Source: Desulfovibrionaceae bacterium UBA6814 (GTDB lineage Bacteria > Desulfobacterota > Desulfovibrionia > Desulfovibrionales > Desulfovibrionaceae). Taken from it: DNA of 12,503 nt. Positions 6,301 through 12,503 of this stretch are shown here, one piece after another. The notes beneath the pieces are model-generated. The model was not told where the DNA came from, ran no database searches, and was given only the letters and a program-made list of their open reading frames with translations. The DNA lies in the NCBI GenBank assembly GCA_002452635.1, contig DKEU01000026.1, positions 1 through 12,503 of the forward strand. Direction: 5' to 3'. Every line of letters begins with the position of its first letter. Within the stretch, counting starts at the first letter, position 1. Both the position numbers and the translations under genes were made by a program.

Positions 6301-8822
6301 GCGAGGTGCACGACGTGCAGGTCCTCACCCTGACCGGGAACACCGGCCGCATCCGGGTGCCGGTCAAGGCCGCCTACTCGCCCAACGTCTATGTCACGGC
6401 CATGCTGGTGCGTGCGGCTGGCGACCTGGAGCCGGGCGGAGTGGCCCGGGCCTTCGGGGCCGCGCCCCTGTCCGTGAACCGTTTCCGCAACCGCCTGGAC
6501 GTGCGCATCGCGGCCGAACCCAGGGTGCGGCCCAACCGCACCCTGGAGGTTGCGGTGCAGGCAACGCCCGGGGCGGTCCTGACCCTGGCCGCGGTGGACG
6601 AGGGCATCCTCCAGCTCGTGGACCAAAAGGACCCCGACCCCTTCGGCCATTTCTACGCCAAGCGCCGCCTGGGGGTTGCGCCCTTCGACATCTTCGCCAT
6701 GCTCCTGCCCGAGTTGGAGCCCCGGCAGGGCGCGTCCCCGACCGGCGGCGACGCGGACCTGCAGCGCCTGCGGCAGTTCGTGTCCACCTCCGGCATCCGA
6801 CGGGTCAAGCCCGTGGCCTACTGGTTCGGCCCGGTAGTGGCCGACGCCGCGGGCAAGGCCACGTTCCAGGTGCCCCTGCCCGAATTCCAGGGCGCGCTGC
6901 GGCTCACGGCCGTGGCCTCGGCCGGCAAGCGCTTCGGCGCGGCGCGGGCCACCACCCTGGTGCGCAGCCCCCTGGTGCTCACCCCCACCCTGCCCCGGTT
7001 CCTGGGCACGGGCGACGGCCTGCTGGCCCCGGTCACCCTGCGCAACGACACCCCGGTGGACGGCAGCTTCCGGCTGCGCATGGAGGTGGCCGGAGCCGCG
7101 TCCACCAACGGGACCGACCAGGTCCTGGACATCCCCAAGGGCCGCGAGGCCACCACCCTCTTCCCGGTCTCGGCCGGGATGCTGGAAGGCGCGGCCAGCT
7201 TCCGGTTCACCGCCGGAGGCAACGGCGAAACCGCCGAATCCGCGGTGGAGCTGCCGGTGCGCTCGCCCCTGCCCCCGCGCGCGGTGGTGGCCCAGGGAGC
7301 GGTGAACGCCACGGACATGGCCCTGCCCAGCGACGGCGGCGCGGGCATGGCGCCCGGATCGGCGCGCCGCACCCTGCGCATCGGCCTGCCCCTGGTGCGC
7401 TACGGCAGCGGGCTGTCCTACCTGCTCCACTATCCGTATGGGTGTGTCGAGCAGACCACGTCCAGCGCCTTCCCCCTCATCTACTTCAAGGACCTGGCCA
7501 AGGCCCTGAACCCCAAGTTCTTCGCCTGGAGAGACCCTGCCCTGCTCGTGCAGGCCGGGGTCTACCGCCTGCGCTCCATGCTGACCGATTCGGGCGGCCT
7601 GGCCATGTGGCCGGGCGGCGGCTCCCCCCATCCCTGGGGCACGGTGTACGCCGCGCACTTCCTGCTGGAAGCCAGGCAGGCGGGCTACGATGTGGATGAG
7701 ATATTCCTGCACGAGGTGCTGGGCTACGTGGCGGGCTTGGCCCGCAACGCGCCTGCGGACCAGGCCTGGGATCGCGAGCGCACGGCCTACGCCCTCTACG
7801 TCCTGGCCCGGGCCGGCAAGCCGGACCTGGCGGCCATGAACCTGCTGCGCAGCCGGCTGCCCGCCGGCCCGCCCCTGCACGTGGCCCTGCTCCTGGGCGG
7901 GGCCTACGCCCTGACCGGCGACCTGGACAGCCAGACCAAGATCGTGGGCTCGGCCAGCGGGGAGGACGACGCCACCCCGGCCTATCCCGAAAACTTCGGC
8001 TCGGCCCGGCGCAATCTGGGCATGGCCCTGCAGACCGCCCTGGACACCAAGGCCCTGGACCTGGCCGAGGCCGGCCGCCTGGCCCTGCGCCTGGCCGACA
8101 ACCTCAAGCCCGGACGCTGGTGGTGGTACAACACCCAGGAGACGGCCACCGGGTTCATGGCCCTGGGCAAGTACTTCGCCGCAGTGGGAGGGCTGGAGCC
8201 CTACGCCGGCCGGGTCCTGGCCGGCGACACGGAGGTGGGGACCTTCACCGGGCCCGACCCGGTGGTGTTCACCGACATCCCGGGCGATGCGCCCCTGCGC
8301 ATCGTGCTCGACAAGGGCAAGCCCGGCAGCGTGTTCTTCAGCCTGGAGACCCGGGGCCTGCCCCTGCCCGGGACCTACGAGTCCCAGAGCAGCGGCATCG
8401 AGGCCGAGAGCACCCTGCTGGACCGGGCGGGCGACCCGGTGCAGGGCGCGGTCCTGCGCCAGGGCGATCTATTGGTCCTGCGCACCAACGTGCGCAGCAC
8501 CAAGATGGACATCGACAACGTGGTGGTCATGCAATTGCTGCCCGCAGGCCTGGAGGTGGAAAACACCCGGCTGGCCTCCACCGAGGGCTTGGCCTGGGTG
8601 GAGAAGGCCCAGGTCAAGCCCGACTACCAGGATCTGCGCGACGACCGCATCCTGATCTTCTCCCGGCTGCCCCGCCGGGAGTGGGTGACCAACTACTCCC
8701 TCGTGCGGGTGGTGCACCAGGGCGACTTCACCCTGCCGCCGGTGCAGGCCGAGGCCATGTACGACCCGACCCTGCTGGGCTCGGGCCGGGAGGGCCGGGT
8801 GCAGGTGGAGCCCAAGCAGTGA
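3342..8822 (+). CDS. Bacterial alpha-2-macroglobulin with thioester motif (YfhM-like)
   Basis: This 1826-residue periplasmic protein belongs to the bacterial alpha-2-macroglobulins, which use bait cleavage and an activated thioester to trap attacking proteases. Residues 16-35 are a hydrophobic membrane segment followed by an Ala/Pro-rich linker to about 56. No lipobox cysteine is present, so unlike the E. coli lipoprotein YfhM it should be anchored by a transmembrane helix. MG-type domains follow: an MG2-like domain starts near 602 (G-E-R-D-I-Y-R-P-G-E), the bait-region domain near 953, and the A2M domain at about 1157-1245 (Y-W-F-G-P-V-V). The thioester domain holds Y-G-C1368-V-E-Q1371, with the Cys and Gln needed for the bond. 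The last 130 residues match the C-terminal MG10-type domain. The length is typical for the group. The stop overlaps the next gene by 4 bp, so the pair should be co-translated. The start is supported by an AAGGAG ribosome binding site. Confidence 0.93.
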   Translation: MPEGPELPRSDVFTRLVVIVLGMAAAIQFGLLLLLPGPAPAPREPEPASAPAPTAPAVKTVHVRSILYVLDDPNSVQVVFDQPLASSQDLARPLDQAPGSFSPALPGGTWTWLAPNMLGFTADAPLSRFTRYRLTLHPAALLPPGYRLAQAEHEFVTGTFQINYTTIDTVPEPGRKGWLRVKATLQFNTEVTPQQLLAASRLEDPDGSKPQLELEATPAYPSRDFTLLSEPVQRTDVARAITYRLDNGLTPESGTTTLGPSVVVVRTARIVRLERLEVTGLRVISSGDLTEVALGFNTPVNPEAARRFITVSPQAEFTAVADGNRLRLSGKFLPGQKYALTVGAGLEGADEVALPKDWTRDFTVPDLPARVDFADEGMFLSRSGYKTLALESVNLRSARVAVDRVYPNNIYALYQYQGYYARSERTYGDYFPTSLGDRIAAFDLPLGGERNQEATTQLGLAQYIKDSSPGLYRVLVDHRNSREYTQRWVLITDLGIAARRAGNDWLVWVASFADVRPVPGVALTFLSNQNQVMATARTDASGLARVTVPDDPAKKRAPFLILAEKGQDFSFLLLPQAGMDLTGLDVGGADIAPEGFSAYLYGERDIYRPGEAVHGAALVRDAGLAAPKPMPFVLKVTDPKGSTLAARTLRTDGQGLAEFSLDLPGFARTGRYTAQLLAGEKAIGTYSFLVEEFVPDRIKAEISPREMRPGPGEDLGFAVDGAYLYGAPAAGLSVEAKVRLTPADFTPKGFEGYVFGDPERTFNDQEILAADGRLDDAGQANFNATVPSGLRPPAALNAVLTARVQESGGRGVTATRILPVHAYDGYPGLRRLRSSAQTPNQPVDFSYVYVTSDGKEAPAPRLVATLIRDVWRSVVRRTPAGSLYYEAEATPVTVLTQAIEPGQATGSFRITPPTYGSYRLLLENPATGATASLSFYAGGWGFSPWALKNPARLELVPDKDEHESGEVAEYQVRAPFPGTLLVTVEGSEVHDVQVLTLTGNTGRIRVPVKAAYSPNVYVTAMLVRAAGDLEPGGVARAFGAAPLSVNRFRNRLDVRIAAEPRVRPNRTLEVAVQATPGAVLTLAAVDEGILQLVDQKDPDPFGHFYAKRRLGVAPFDIFAMLLPELEPRQGASPTGGDADLQRLRQFVSTSGIRRVKPVAYWFGPVVADAAGKATFQVPLPEFQGALRLTAVASAGKRFGAARATTLVRSPLVLTPTLPRFLGTGDGLLAPVTLRNDTPVDGSFRLRMEVAGAASTNGTDQVLDIPKGREATTLFPVSAGMLEGAASFRFTAGGNGETAESAVELPVRSPLPPRAVVAQGAVNATDMALPSDGGAGMAPGSARRTLRIGLPLVRYGSGLSYLLHYPYGCVEQTTSSAFPLIYFKDLAKALNPKFFAWRDPALLVQAGVYRLRSMLTDSGGLAMWPGGGSPHPWGTVYAAHFLLEARQAGYDVDEIFLHEVLGYVAGLARNAPADQAWDRERTAYALYVLARAGKPDLAAMNLLRSRLPAGPPLHVALLLGGAYALTGDLDSQTKIVGSASGEDDATPAYPENFGSARRNLGMALQTALDTKALDLAEAGRLALRLADNLKPGRWWWYNTQETATGFMALGKYFAAVGGLEPYAGRVLAGDTEVGTFTGPDPVVFTDIPGDAPLRIVLDKGKPGSVFFSLETRGLPLPGTYESQSSGIEAESTLLDRAGDPVQGAVLRQGDLLVLRTNVRSTKMDIDNVVVMQLLPAGLEVENTRLASTEGLAWVEKAQVKPDYQDLRDDRILIFSRLPRREWVTNYSLVRVVHQGDFTLPPVQAEAMYDPTLLGSGREGRVQVEPKQ

Positions 8823-11149
8823 AGCGGACGGTCCGTTTCCTGGCTCTGGGCCTGGCCGCCCTCGTGGCGGCGGCCCTGGTCCTGGACCGGGTGTCCCCCT
8901 TCCCCCTGGGGGCCTTGCGCCCGCGGCCCGCGGCCATGGTCCTGGACTCCCGGGACAAGCCCCTTCGCCTGTTCCTGCCCCCGGACCAGCAGTGGCGGCT
9001 GCCCGTACGCCTGGACGAGGTGCCGCCGCGCCTGGTCCAGGTGCTGCTGGCCTCGGAGGACCGCTACTTCCGCAGCCACCCGGGGGTGAACCCCGCGGCC
9101 GTGCTGCGGGCGGCCTGGACCAACCTGCGCGCGGGCCGGGTGGTCAGCGGCGGCTCCACCATCCCCATGCAGCTCGCCCGGCTGGCCGAGCCCCGGCCCC
9201 GCACCCTCGCCGCGAAGGCCCTGGAAGCCCTGCGCGCGATCCAGCTCACGGCGCACCTGGCCAAGGACGAGATCCTGGAACTGTACCTGAACAACGCGCC
9301 CTTTGGCCGCAACATCGTGGGCCTGGGCGCGGCGGGCTGGTTCTACTTCGGCAAGCGGCCCGCGGACCTCTCCCTGGGCGAGATGGCCCTGCTCACCGCC
9401 CTGCCCCGCGCGCCAACGTCCTACGACCCGGTGCGCCAGCCCGAAGCCGCGACGCGGGTGCGCGACCGGGTGCTGGACCAGGTGGCGAGACTCGGGGTGG
9501 TGCCGGCCGAGGAGGCCGAGCGGGCCAAGCGGCTGCCCCTGCCCCGGGCCATGCAGCGCGCCCCGCTGCGCGCCCCGCACTTCGCCGAGGCCGTGCTGGC
9601 GCGCTACGGCTTCCGGCCCCGGCTGGCCACCACCCTGGACCCCGCGGTGCAGGCCGTGGCCGAAAAGGCCATCGCCGGCCGGCTGTTGGAACTGCGCAGC
9701 CTGGACATCGAGAACGCCGCGGCCCTGGTGCTGGACCTGGCCAGCGGCGAGGTGCGGGCCTGGGCCGGGTCCGCGGACTACGCCGACCAGGCGCACCACG
9801 GCCCCATCGACGCGGTGCGCATCCTCCGCTCCCCGGGCTCGGCGCTCAAGCCGTTCCTCTACGCCCTGGCCATGGACCGCGGGATCATCGCGCCCGGGAC
9901 CCCGCTCCTGGACATCCCCTCGGACTTCGCCGGATACCGGCCGGAAAACTACGACCAGGTCTTCCACGGCCAGGTCACCGCGGCCGAGGCCCTCATCCGC
10001 TCCCTGAACGTGCCCGCCGTGCGCCTGCTGGCCCAGGTGGGGGTGCAGCCCCTGCACGACCTGCTGCGCCGGGGCGGGCTGGCCACCCTGGACAAACCCG
10101 CGGACCACTACGGCCTGGCCCTGGCCCTGGGCGCGTGCGAGGTGACCCTGCTGGACCTCACCACCCTCTACGCGGCCCTGGCCCGAGGCGGGACCTGGCT
10201 GCCCGCCCGGCTGCTGCGGGGCGAGCCGGCCGAGTCCGTGCGCCTGTTCTCCCCGGAGGCCAGCCGCCTGGTGTCCGAGGTGCTGGGCCAGCTCACCCGG
10301 CCGGAACTGGCCCAGTCCTGGGAATTCACCCGCGACGCCCCGCCCGTGGCCTGGAAGAGCGGCACCTCCTTTGGCCAGCGCGACGCCTGGGCCGTGGGCT
10401 TTTCCCGCAATTTCGTGGTGGGGGTCTGGGTGGGCAACCTGGACGGGCACGCGGTCAAGGGCCTGGCCGGGGCGGCGCACGCCGCGCCCATTCTCTTCGA
10501 CATCCTGCGCGTGGTGGACGCCGGGGCCCATTCCCTGCCCCGCTACCCGGCCGGCCTGGACAGTGTGGAGGTATGCGCCCTGAGCGGGGGCCTGCCCGGT
10601 CCCTACTGCACCGAGCGCGCCCGCATCCGCGTCATCCCGGGCACGACCCGGCTCGCGCCCTGCCCGATGCACCGCCAGGTGTTCGTGGACGCCAAGACCG
10701 GCCTGCGCCTGGCCGGCCCTTGCCTGGCCCTGGCCCGACCCATCCCGCGGGTGGTGGCGGACCTGCCCCCGGAACTGGCCGCCTGGCTGCGCTCCGAGGG
10801 ACGCTCCCCGGCCGGAGAGCCGCCCCTGGACCCGCGCTGTGGCTGCGCTGCGGAGGAACTCGGCCCGCAGATCGTCTCGCCCTCGGCCCAGACACCCTAC
10901 GTGCTGCGCCGCGGCGTGCCCGCCGAGTACCAGCAAATCGCCCTGCGCGCCCAGGCCGGCGGCAGCGTGGCCGAACTCTTCTGGTACCAGGACGGACGGC
11001 TGGTGGCCCGGGGCCACCCGGGGGAACGGCTTTTCCTCACCCCCAGCCCAGGCTCCCACCGCCTGGTGGTGCTGGACGACCAGGGCCGGACCTCGGCCCT
11101 GGACTTCATCGTGCAGGCCCCACGGCAGAGGGGTCCAGCGAGCCCATGA
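8819..11149 (+). CDS. pbpC: Penicillin-binding protein 1C, peptidoglycan glycosyltransferase/transpeptidase
   Basis: This 776-residue inner-membrane enzyme polymerises glycan strands and carries a transpeptidase domain facing the periplasm; E. coli PbpC is about the same size. Residues 7-22 form the membrane anchor. The GT51 glycosyltransferase domain shows S-E80-D-R-Y-F with catalytic E80, then S-G-G-S-T-I-P-M-Q-L and Y-L-N-N-A-P-F-G. The transpeptidase motifs are S341-A-L-K344, S395-L-N397 and K513-S-G-T516. Residues about 682-770 form the C-terminal BiPBP_C domain typical of PBP1C. The start is a GTG overlapping the macroglobulin stop as GTGA, with GGTGGAG at 8804-8810 eight bases before it. 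The reading frame is open upstream, but that part lies inside the macroglobulin gene and has no domain similarity. The macroglobulin-pbpC pairing is well conserved and suggests a joint role in envelope defence and wall repair. Confidence 0.95.
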   Translation: MKRTVRFLALGLAALVAAALVLDRVSPFPLGALRPRPAAMVLDSRDKPLRLFLPPDQQWRLPVRLDEVPPRLVQVLLASEDRYFRSHPGVNPAAVLRAAWTNLRAGRVVSGGSTIPMQLARLAEPRPRTLAAKALEALRAIQLTAHLAKDEILELYLNNAPFGRNIVGLGAAGWFYFGKRPADLSLGEMALLTALPRAPTSYDPVRQPEAATRVRDRVLDQVARLGVVPAEEAERAKRLPLPRAMQRAPLRAPHFAEAVLARYGFRPRLATTLDPAVQAVAEKAIAGRLLELRSLDIENAAALVLDLASGEVRAWAGSADYADQAHHGPIDAVRILRSPGSALKPFLYALAMDRGIIAPGTPLLDIPSDFAGYRPENYDQVFHGQVTAAEALIRSLNVPAVRLLAQVGVQPLHDLLRRGGLATLDKPADHYGLALALGACEVTLLDLTTLYAALARGGTWLPARLLRGEPAESVRLFSPEASRLVSEVLGQLTRPELAQSWEFTRDAPPVAWKSGTSFGQRDAWAVGFSRNFVVGVWVGNLDGHAVKGLAGAAHAAPILFDILRVVDAGAHSLPRYPAGLDSVEVCALSGGLPGPYCTERARIRVIPGTTRLAPCPMHRQVFVDAKTGLRLAGPCLALARPIPRVVADLPPELAAWLRSEGRSPAGEPPLDPRCGCAAEELGPQIVSPSAQTPYVLRRGVPAEYQQIALRAQAGGSVAELFWYQDGRLVARGHPGERLFLTPSPGSHRLVVLDDQGRTSALDFIVQAPRQRGPASP

Positions 11150-11206
11150 ATCGCCACCCTTGACAAGCCGAGAGTCGAGAGCTACCTATACGCAGTACGT
11201 CACGCG

Positions 11207-11235
11207 TCCAGGCCTCTGCCTGGAGCCGGTTCTTT
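11207..11235 (+). terminator. Hairpin after pbpC, possible weak terminator
   Basis: TCCAGGC (11207-11213) and GCCTGGA (11218-11224) form a perfect 7-bp stem with a CTCT loop. A broken T-rich stretch (GGTTCTTT, 11228-11235) follows. It may end the macroglobulin-pbpC transcript or attenuate read-through into higB, which starts 25 bases later. Confidence 0.4.
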
Positions 11236-11241
11236 GAAACC

Positions 11242-11258
11242 CGACAAGGAGGTTGTCG
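11242..11258 (+). promoter_or_regulatory. higB ribosome binding site inside a 6-bp inverted repeat
   Basis: CGACAA (11242-11247) and TTGTCG (11253-11258) flank GGAGG (11248-11252), the core of the Shine-Dalgarno sequence, which ends 7 bases before the higB ATG. In RNA this would be a small hairpin with the ribosome binding site in its loop. In DNA it is a 17-bp dyad that the HigA antitoxin might bind to repress the operon. The repeat is seen directly; both functions are inferred. Confidence 0.55.
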
Positions 11259-11259
11259 A

Positions 11260-11538
11260 ATGATTCGAAGTTGCAAGGACAAGGACACGCAAGCCTTGCT
11301 CGAGGGACGGGCGGTGCGAAGATTTGCACCGCTCCGAAACCAAATCGAGAAACGCCTGCGCATTCTTGAGGCGGCAGACTCTCTGGATGCGCTCCGGCTC
11401 TTGCCGAGCAATCGATTTGAAGCCTTAGGAGGAAACAGAAAAGGCCAATACAGTATACGAGTCAATGACCAGTGGCGGTTGTGCTTCCGATGGGAAGATG
11501 GCGCCGCCGAAGACGTAGAAATCACTGATTACCACTAA
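11260..11538 (+). CDS. higB: HigB-type toxin, RelE superfamily mRNA interferase
   Basis: This 92-residue protein is a ribosome-dependent mRNA endonuclease of the HigB family, normally neutralised by HigA. Length and the C-terminal D90-Y91-H92 agree with the family, as does R73 in the D-Q-W-R-L-C-F-R-W segment. These correspond to active-site residues described for Proteus vulgaris HigB, whose H54 has E at this position. The central G-G-N-R-K-G-Q-Y-S-I-R motif is also typical. The AAGGAGG at 11246-11252 gives a strong start. Base composition is clearly lower in GC than pbpC and recA (26/60 G+C in the 60 bases from 11401), suggesting acquisition. Toxin-before-antitoxin order is normal for higBA. 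With the catalytic residues intact, it is probably functional. Confidence 0.9.
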   Translation: MIRSCKDKDTQALLEGRAVRRFAPLRNQIEKRLRILEAADSLDALRLLPSNRFEALGGNRKGQYSIRVNDQWRLCFRWEDGAAEDVEITDYH

Positions 11539-11613
11539 CAACGATAGCTTGATTCTTTATTTTACCACTTATCCTATAGCTGTACTATTTCAATCTGGTA
11601 AGTGAGGTTATAC

Positions 11614-11922
11614 ATGTCTCGCACTCCTATCCATCCTGGTGTCATTCTGGCGGATGAATTGAACGAACTCGGGATCAGTGCATCGCGGTTGGCGAGGGAA
11701 CTCCAGGTTCCCTCCAACCGCATCAGCCAAATCATTGCCGGCAAGCGGGCAATGACGGCCGACACCGCGTTGCGCCTGGGGCGTTGGTTTGGTACCGGAC
11801 CGCAGTTGTGGATGAATCTCCAGAAGATATACGAACTTGACCTGGCAATCCAGGAACACGGGAAAGAGATCGACACCCACGTTCCCTTGGGACGGGCCGA
11901 GGCCATGAGAGCCCAGGCCTAG
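11614..11922 (+). CDS. higA: HigA-type antitoxin, XRE-family DNA-binding protein
   Basis: This 102-residue protein pairs with HigB and should bind both the toxin and the operon's operator. Residues about 5-70 form the helix-turn-helix region (H-P-G-V-I-L-A-D-E-L, then S-A-S-R-L-A-R-E-L and N-R-I-S-Q-I-I-A-G-K-R). The following W-F-G-T-G-P-Q-L-W-M-N-L-Q is typical of HigA. ATG 11614 is preferred because AGTGAGG (11601-11607) sits 6 bases before it and the family usually starts M-S-x-x-P-I-H-P-G. A GTG four codons earlier overlaps that ribosome binding site. The 75-base gap from higB is wide for a toxin-antitoxin operon and AT-rich; a second promoter for extra antitoxin may lie there (TTGATT at 11549-11554, no clear -10). 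Confidence 0.9.
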   Translation: MSRTPIHPGVILADELNELGISASRLARELQVPSNRISQIIAGKRAMTADTALRLGRWFGTGPQLWMNLQKIYELDLAIQEHGKEIDTHVPLGRAEAMRAQA

Positions 11923-11934
11923 CCTTCTGTCCCG

Positions 11935-11963
11935 ACCCCGGCAGGTTGCCCCCCGGCCGGGGT
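11935..11963 (+). terminator. 8-bp GC stem after higA, possible terminator
   Basis: ACCCCGGC (11935-11942) and GCCGGGGT (11956-11963) pair perfectly around a 13-base loop, 13 bases after the higA stop. Only TTCT-like sequence follows, so termination would be weak. It separates the toxin-antitoxin pair from recA. Confidence 0.4.
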
Positions 11964-12015
11964 TCTGGTATGGCTTCCTCGCCTGATTTCACCACTTTCG
12001 TCAACGGAGTTTCCC

Positions 12016-12503
12016 ATGGCCGCCAAGAAGACATCCGCCCCCGAAGACCTGCGCGCCGAGGCGCTGAAGACCGCGCTGGGTACCATCGAGCGCAAGTACG
12101 GCCAGGGTTCGGTGATGAAGCTTTCCGAGGATGCCCACGTGGCCGCGCCCTCCATCCCCACCGGATCCATCGCCCTGGACCTGGCCCTGGGGATCGGCGG
12201 CTTCCCCCGCGGCCGGGTGGTGGAGATCTTCGGCCCCGAGTCCTCGGGCAAGACCACCCTGGCCCTGCACATGATCGCCGAGACCCAGAAGAAGGGCGGC
12301 ACCGCGGCCTTCATCGACGCCGAACACGCCATGGACATCACCTACGCCCGCCGCCTGGGCGTCAAGACCGACGAGATGCTCATCTCCCAGCCCGACTACG
12401 GCGAACAGGCCCTGGACATCGCCGACATGCTGGTGCGCTCCGGCGCGGTGGACATCATCGTCATCGACTCGGTGGCCGCCCTCATCCCCCAGGCCGAACT
12501 GGA
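12016..12503 (+). CDS. recA: RecA recombinase, N-terminal part (runs off the window)
   Basis: The first 162 codons of RecA are present, which catalyses DNA strand exchange and activates LexA cleavage in the SOS response. Visible motifs are the Walker A loop G73-P-E-S-S-G-K79-T-T, the catalytic E103 in D-A-E-H-A, and the Walker B segment D-I-I-V-I-D151-S. The stretch L-I-S-Q-P-D-Y-G-E-Q-A-L-D-I-A-D-M is as expected for Desulfovibrio-type RecA. CGGAG (12005-12009) six bases before the ATG supports this start. No recognisable LexA box of the E. coli or Geobacter type was found in the 93 bases between higA and recA, so SOS control cannot be shown from the sequence. The C-terminal half lies beyond the window. 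Confidence 0.97.
   Translation, partial: MAAKKTSAPEDLRAEALKTALGTIERKYGQGSVMKLSEDAHVAAPSIPTGSIALDLALGIGGFPRGRVVEIFGPESSGKTTLALHMIAETQKKGGTAAFIDAEHAMDITYARRLGVKTDEMLISQPDYGEQALDIADMLVRSGAVDIIVIDSVAALIPQAEL

Noticed and set aside
8120..8818. Upstream extension of the pbpC frame
   Set aside because: It lies inside the macroglobulin gene, translates to low-complexity Arg/Gly/Pro-rich sequence, and the GTG at 8819 with GGTGGAG before it gives a normal PBP1C N-terminus.
5328..11059. Very long open frames on the - strand (850 codons at 5328-7880 and 788 codons at 8693-11059)
   Set aside because: They lie opposite the macroglobulin and PbpC genes, whose domains are clear. Their composition is Gly/Arg/His/Gln-rich and without motifs, as expected for antisense frames in GC-rich DNA.
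11160..11192. Perfect TTGACA (11160-11165) as a higBA promoter
   Set aside because: The best -10 (TATACG, 11187-11192) is 21 bases away and the position giving a 17-base spacer has no match. A hairpin also lies between it and higB.
11923..12015. LexA box before recA
   Set aside because: Neither a CTGT-N8-ACAG nor a GGTT-N2-C-N4-G-N3-ACC pattern was found.

Overview
The window looks like chromosome of a high-GC sulfate-reducing deltaproteobacterium of the Desulfovibrio type. The evidence is the Desulfovibrio-like RecA N-terminal region, a ferredoxin-NuoB fusion of the kind found in membrane hydrogenase-like complexes of these bacteria, and a very GC-rich base composition with G/C at most third codon positions (one 60-base line inside pbpC, from 9361, is 46/60 G+C). 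The assignment rests on recognised protein families, not on a search.

Layout. (1) 5-724 (+): end of an operon for an energy-converting hydrogenase or complex-I-like enzyme; only the iron-sulfur small subunit is in view. (2) 954-1997 (+): a stand-alone GSU2403-type nucleotidyltransferase-fold protein of lower GC. It has no partner gene, its start lies within a dyad-rich region, and a third copy of the dyad motif follows its stop. (3) 2076-3146 (-): a PP-loop thiouridylase-like protein fused to an NFACT-R-type RNA-binding domain, convergent with (2). (4) 3342-8822 and 8819-11149 (+): a two-gene operon of a giant bacterial alpha-2-macroglobulin with a CVEQ thioester motif and penicillin-binding protein 1C, overlapping by 4 bp. 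(5) 11260-11538 and 11614-11922 (+): a higB-higA toxin-antitoxin pair in toxin-first order, again of lower GC. (6) 12016 to the window end (+): the first 162 codons of recA.

How the genes fit together. The macroglobulin and PbpC form the well-known periplasmic pair thought to trap proteases that enter through a damaged envelope while the peptidoglycan is repaired. The thiouridylase-NFACT-R fusion suggests a tRNA or other RNA sulfur modification. The nucleotidyltransferase and higBA look like acquired accessory cassettes between housekeeping genes. No CRISPR array, insertion sequence, tRNA or rRNA was seen.

I did not find a clear new multi-gene system. The best leads are the nucleotidyltransferase locus (repeated dyad motif, no ribosome binding site of its own, and a 9-codon upstream ORF overlapping its start) and the higB ribosome binding site, which sits exactly in the loop of a perfect 6-bp inverted repeat.
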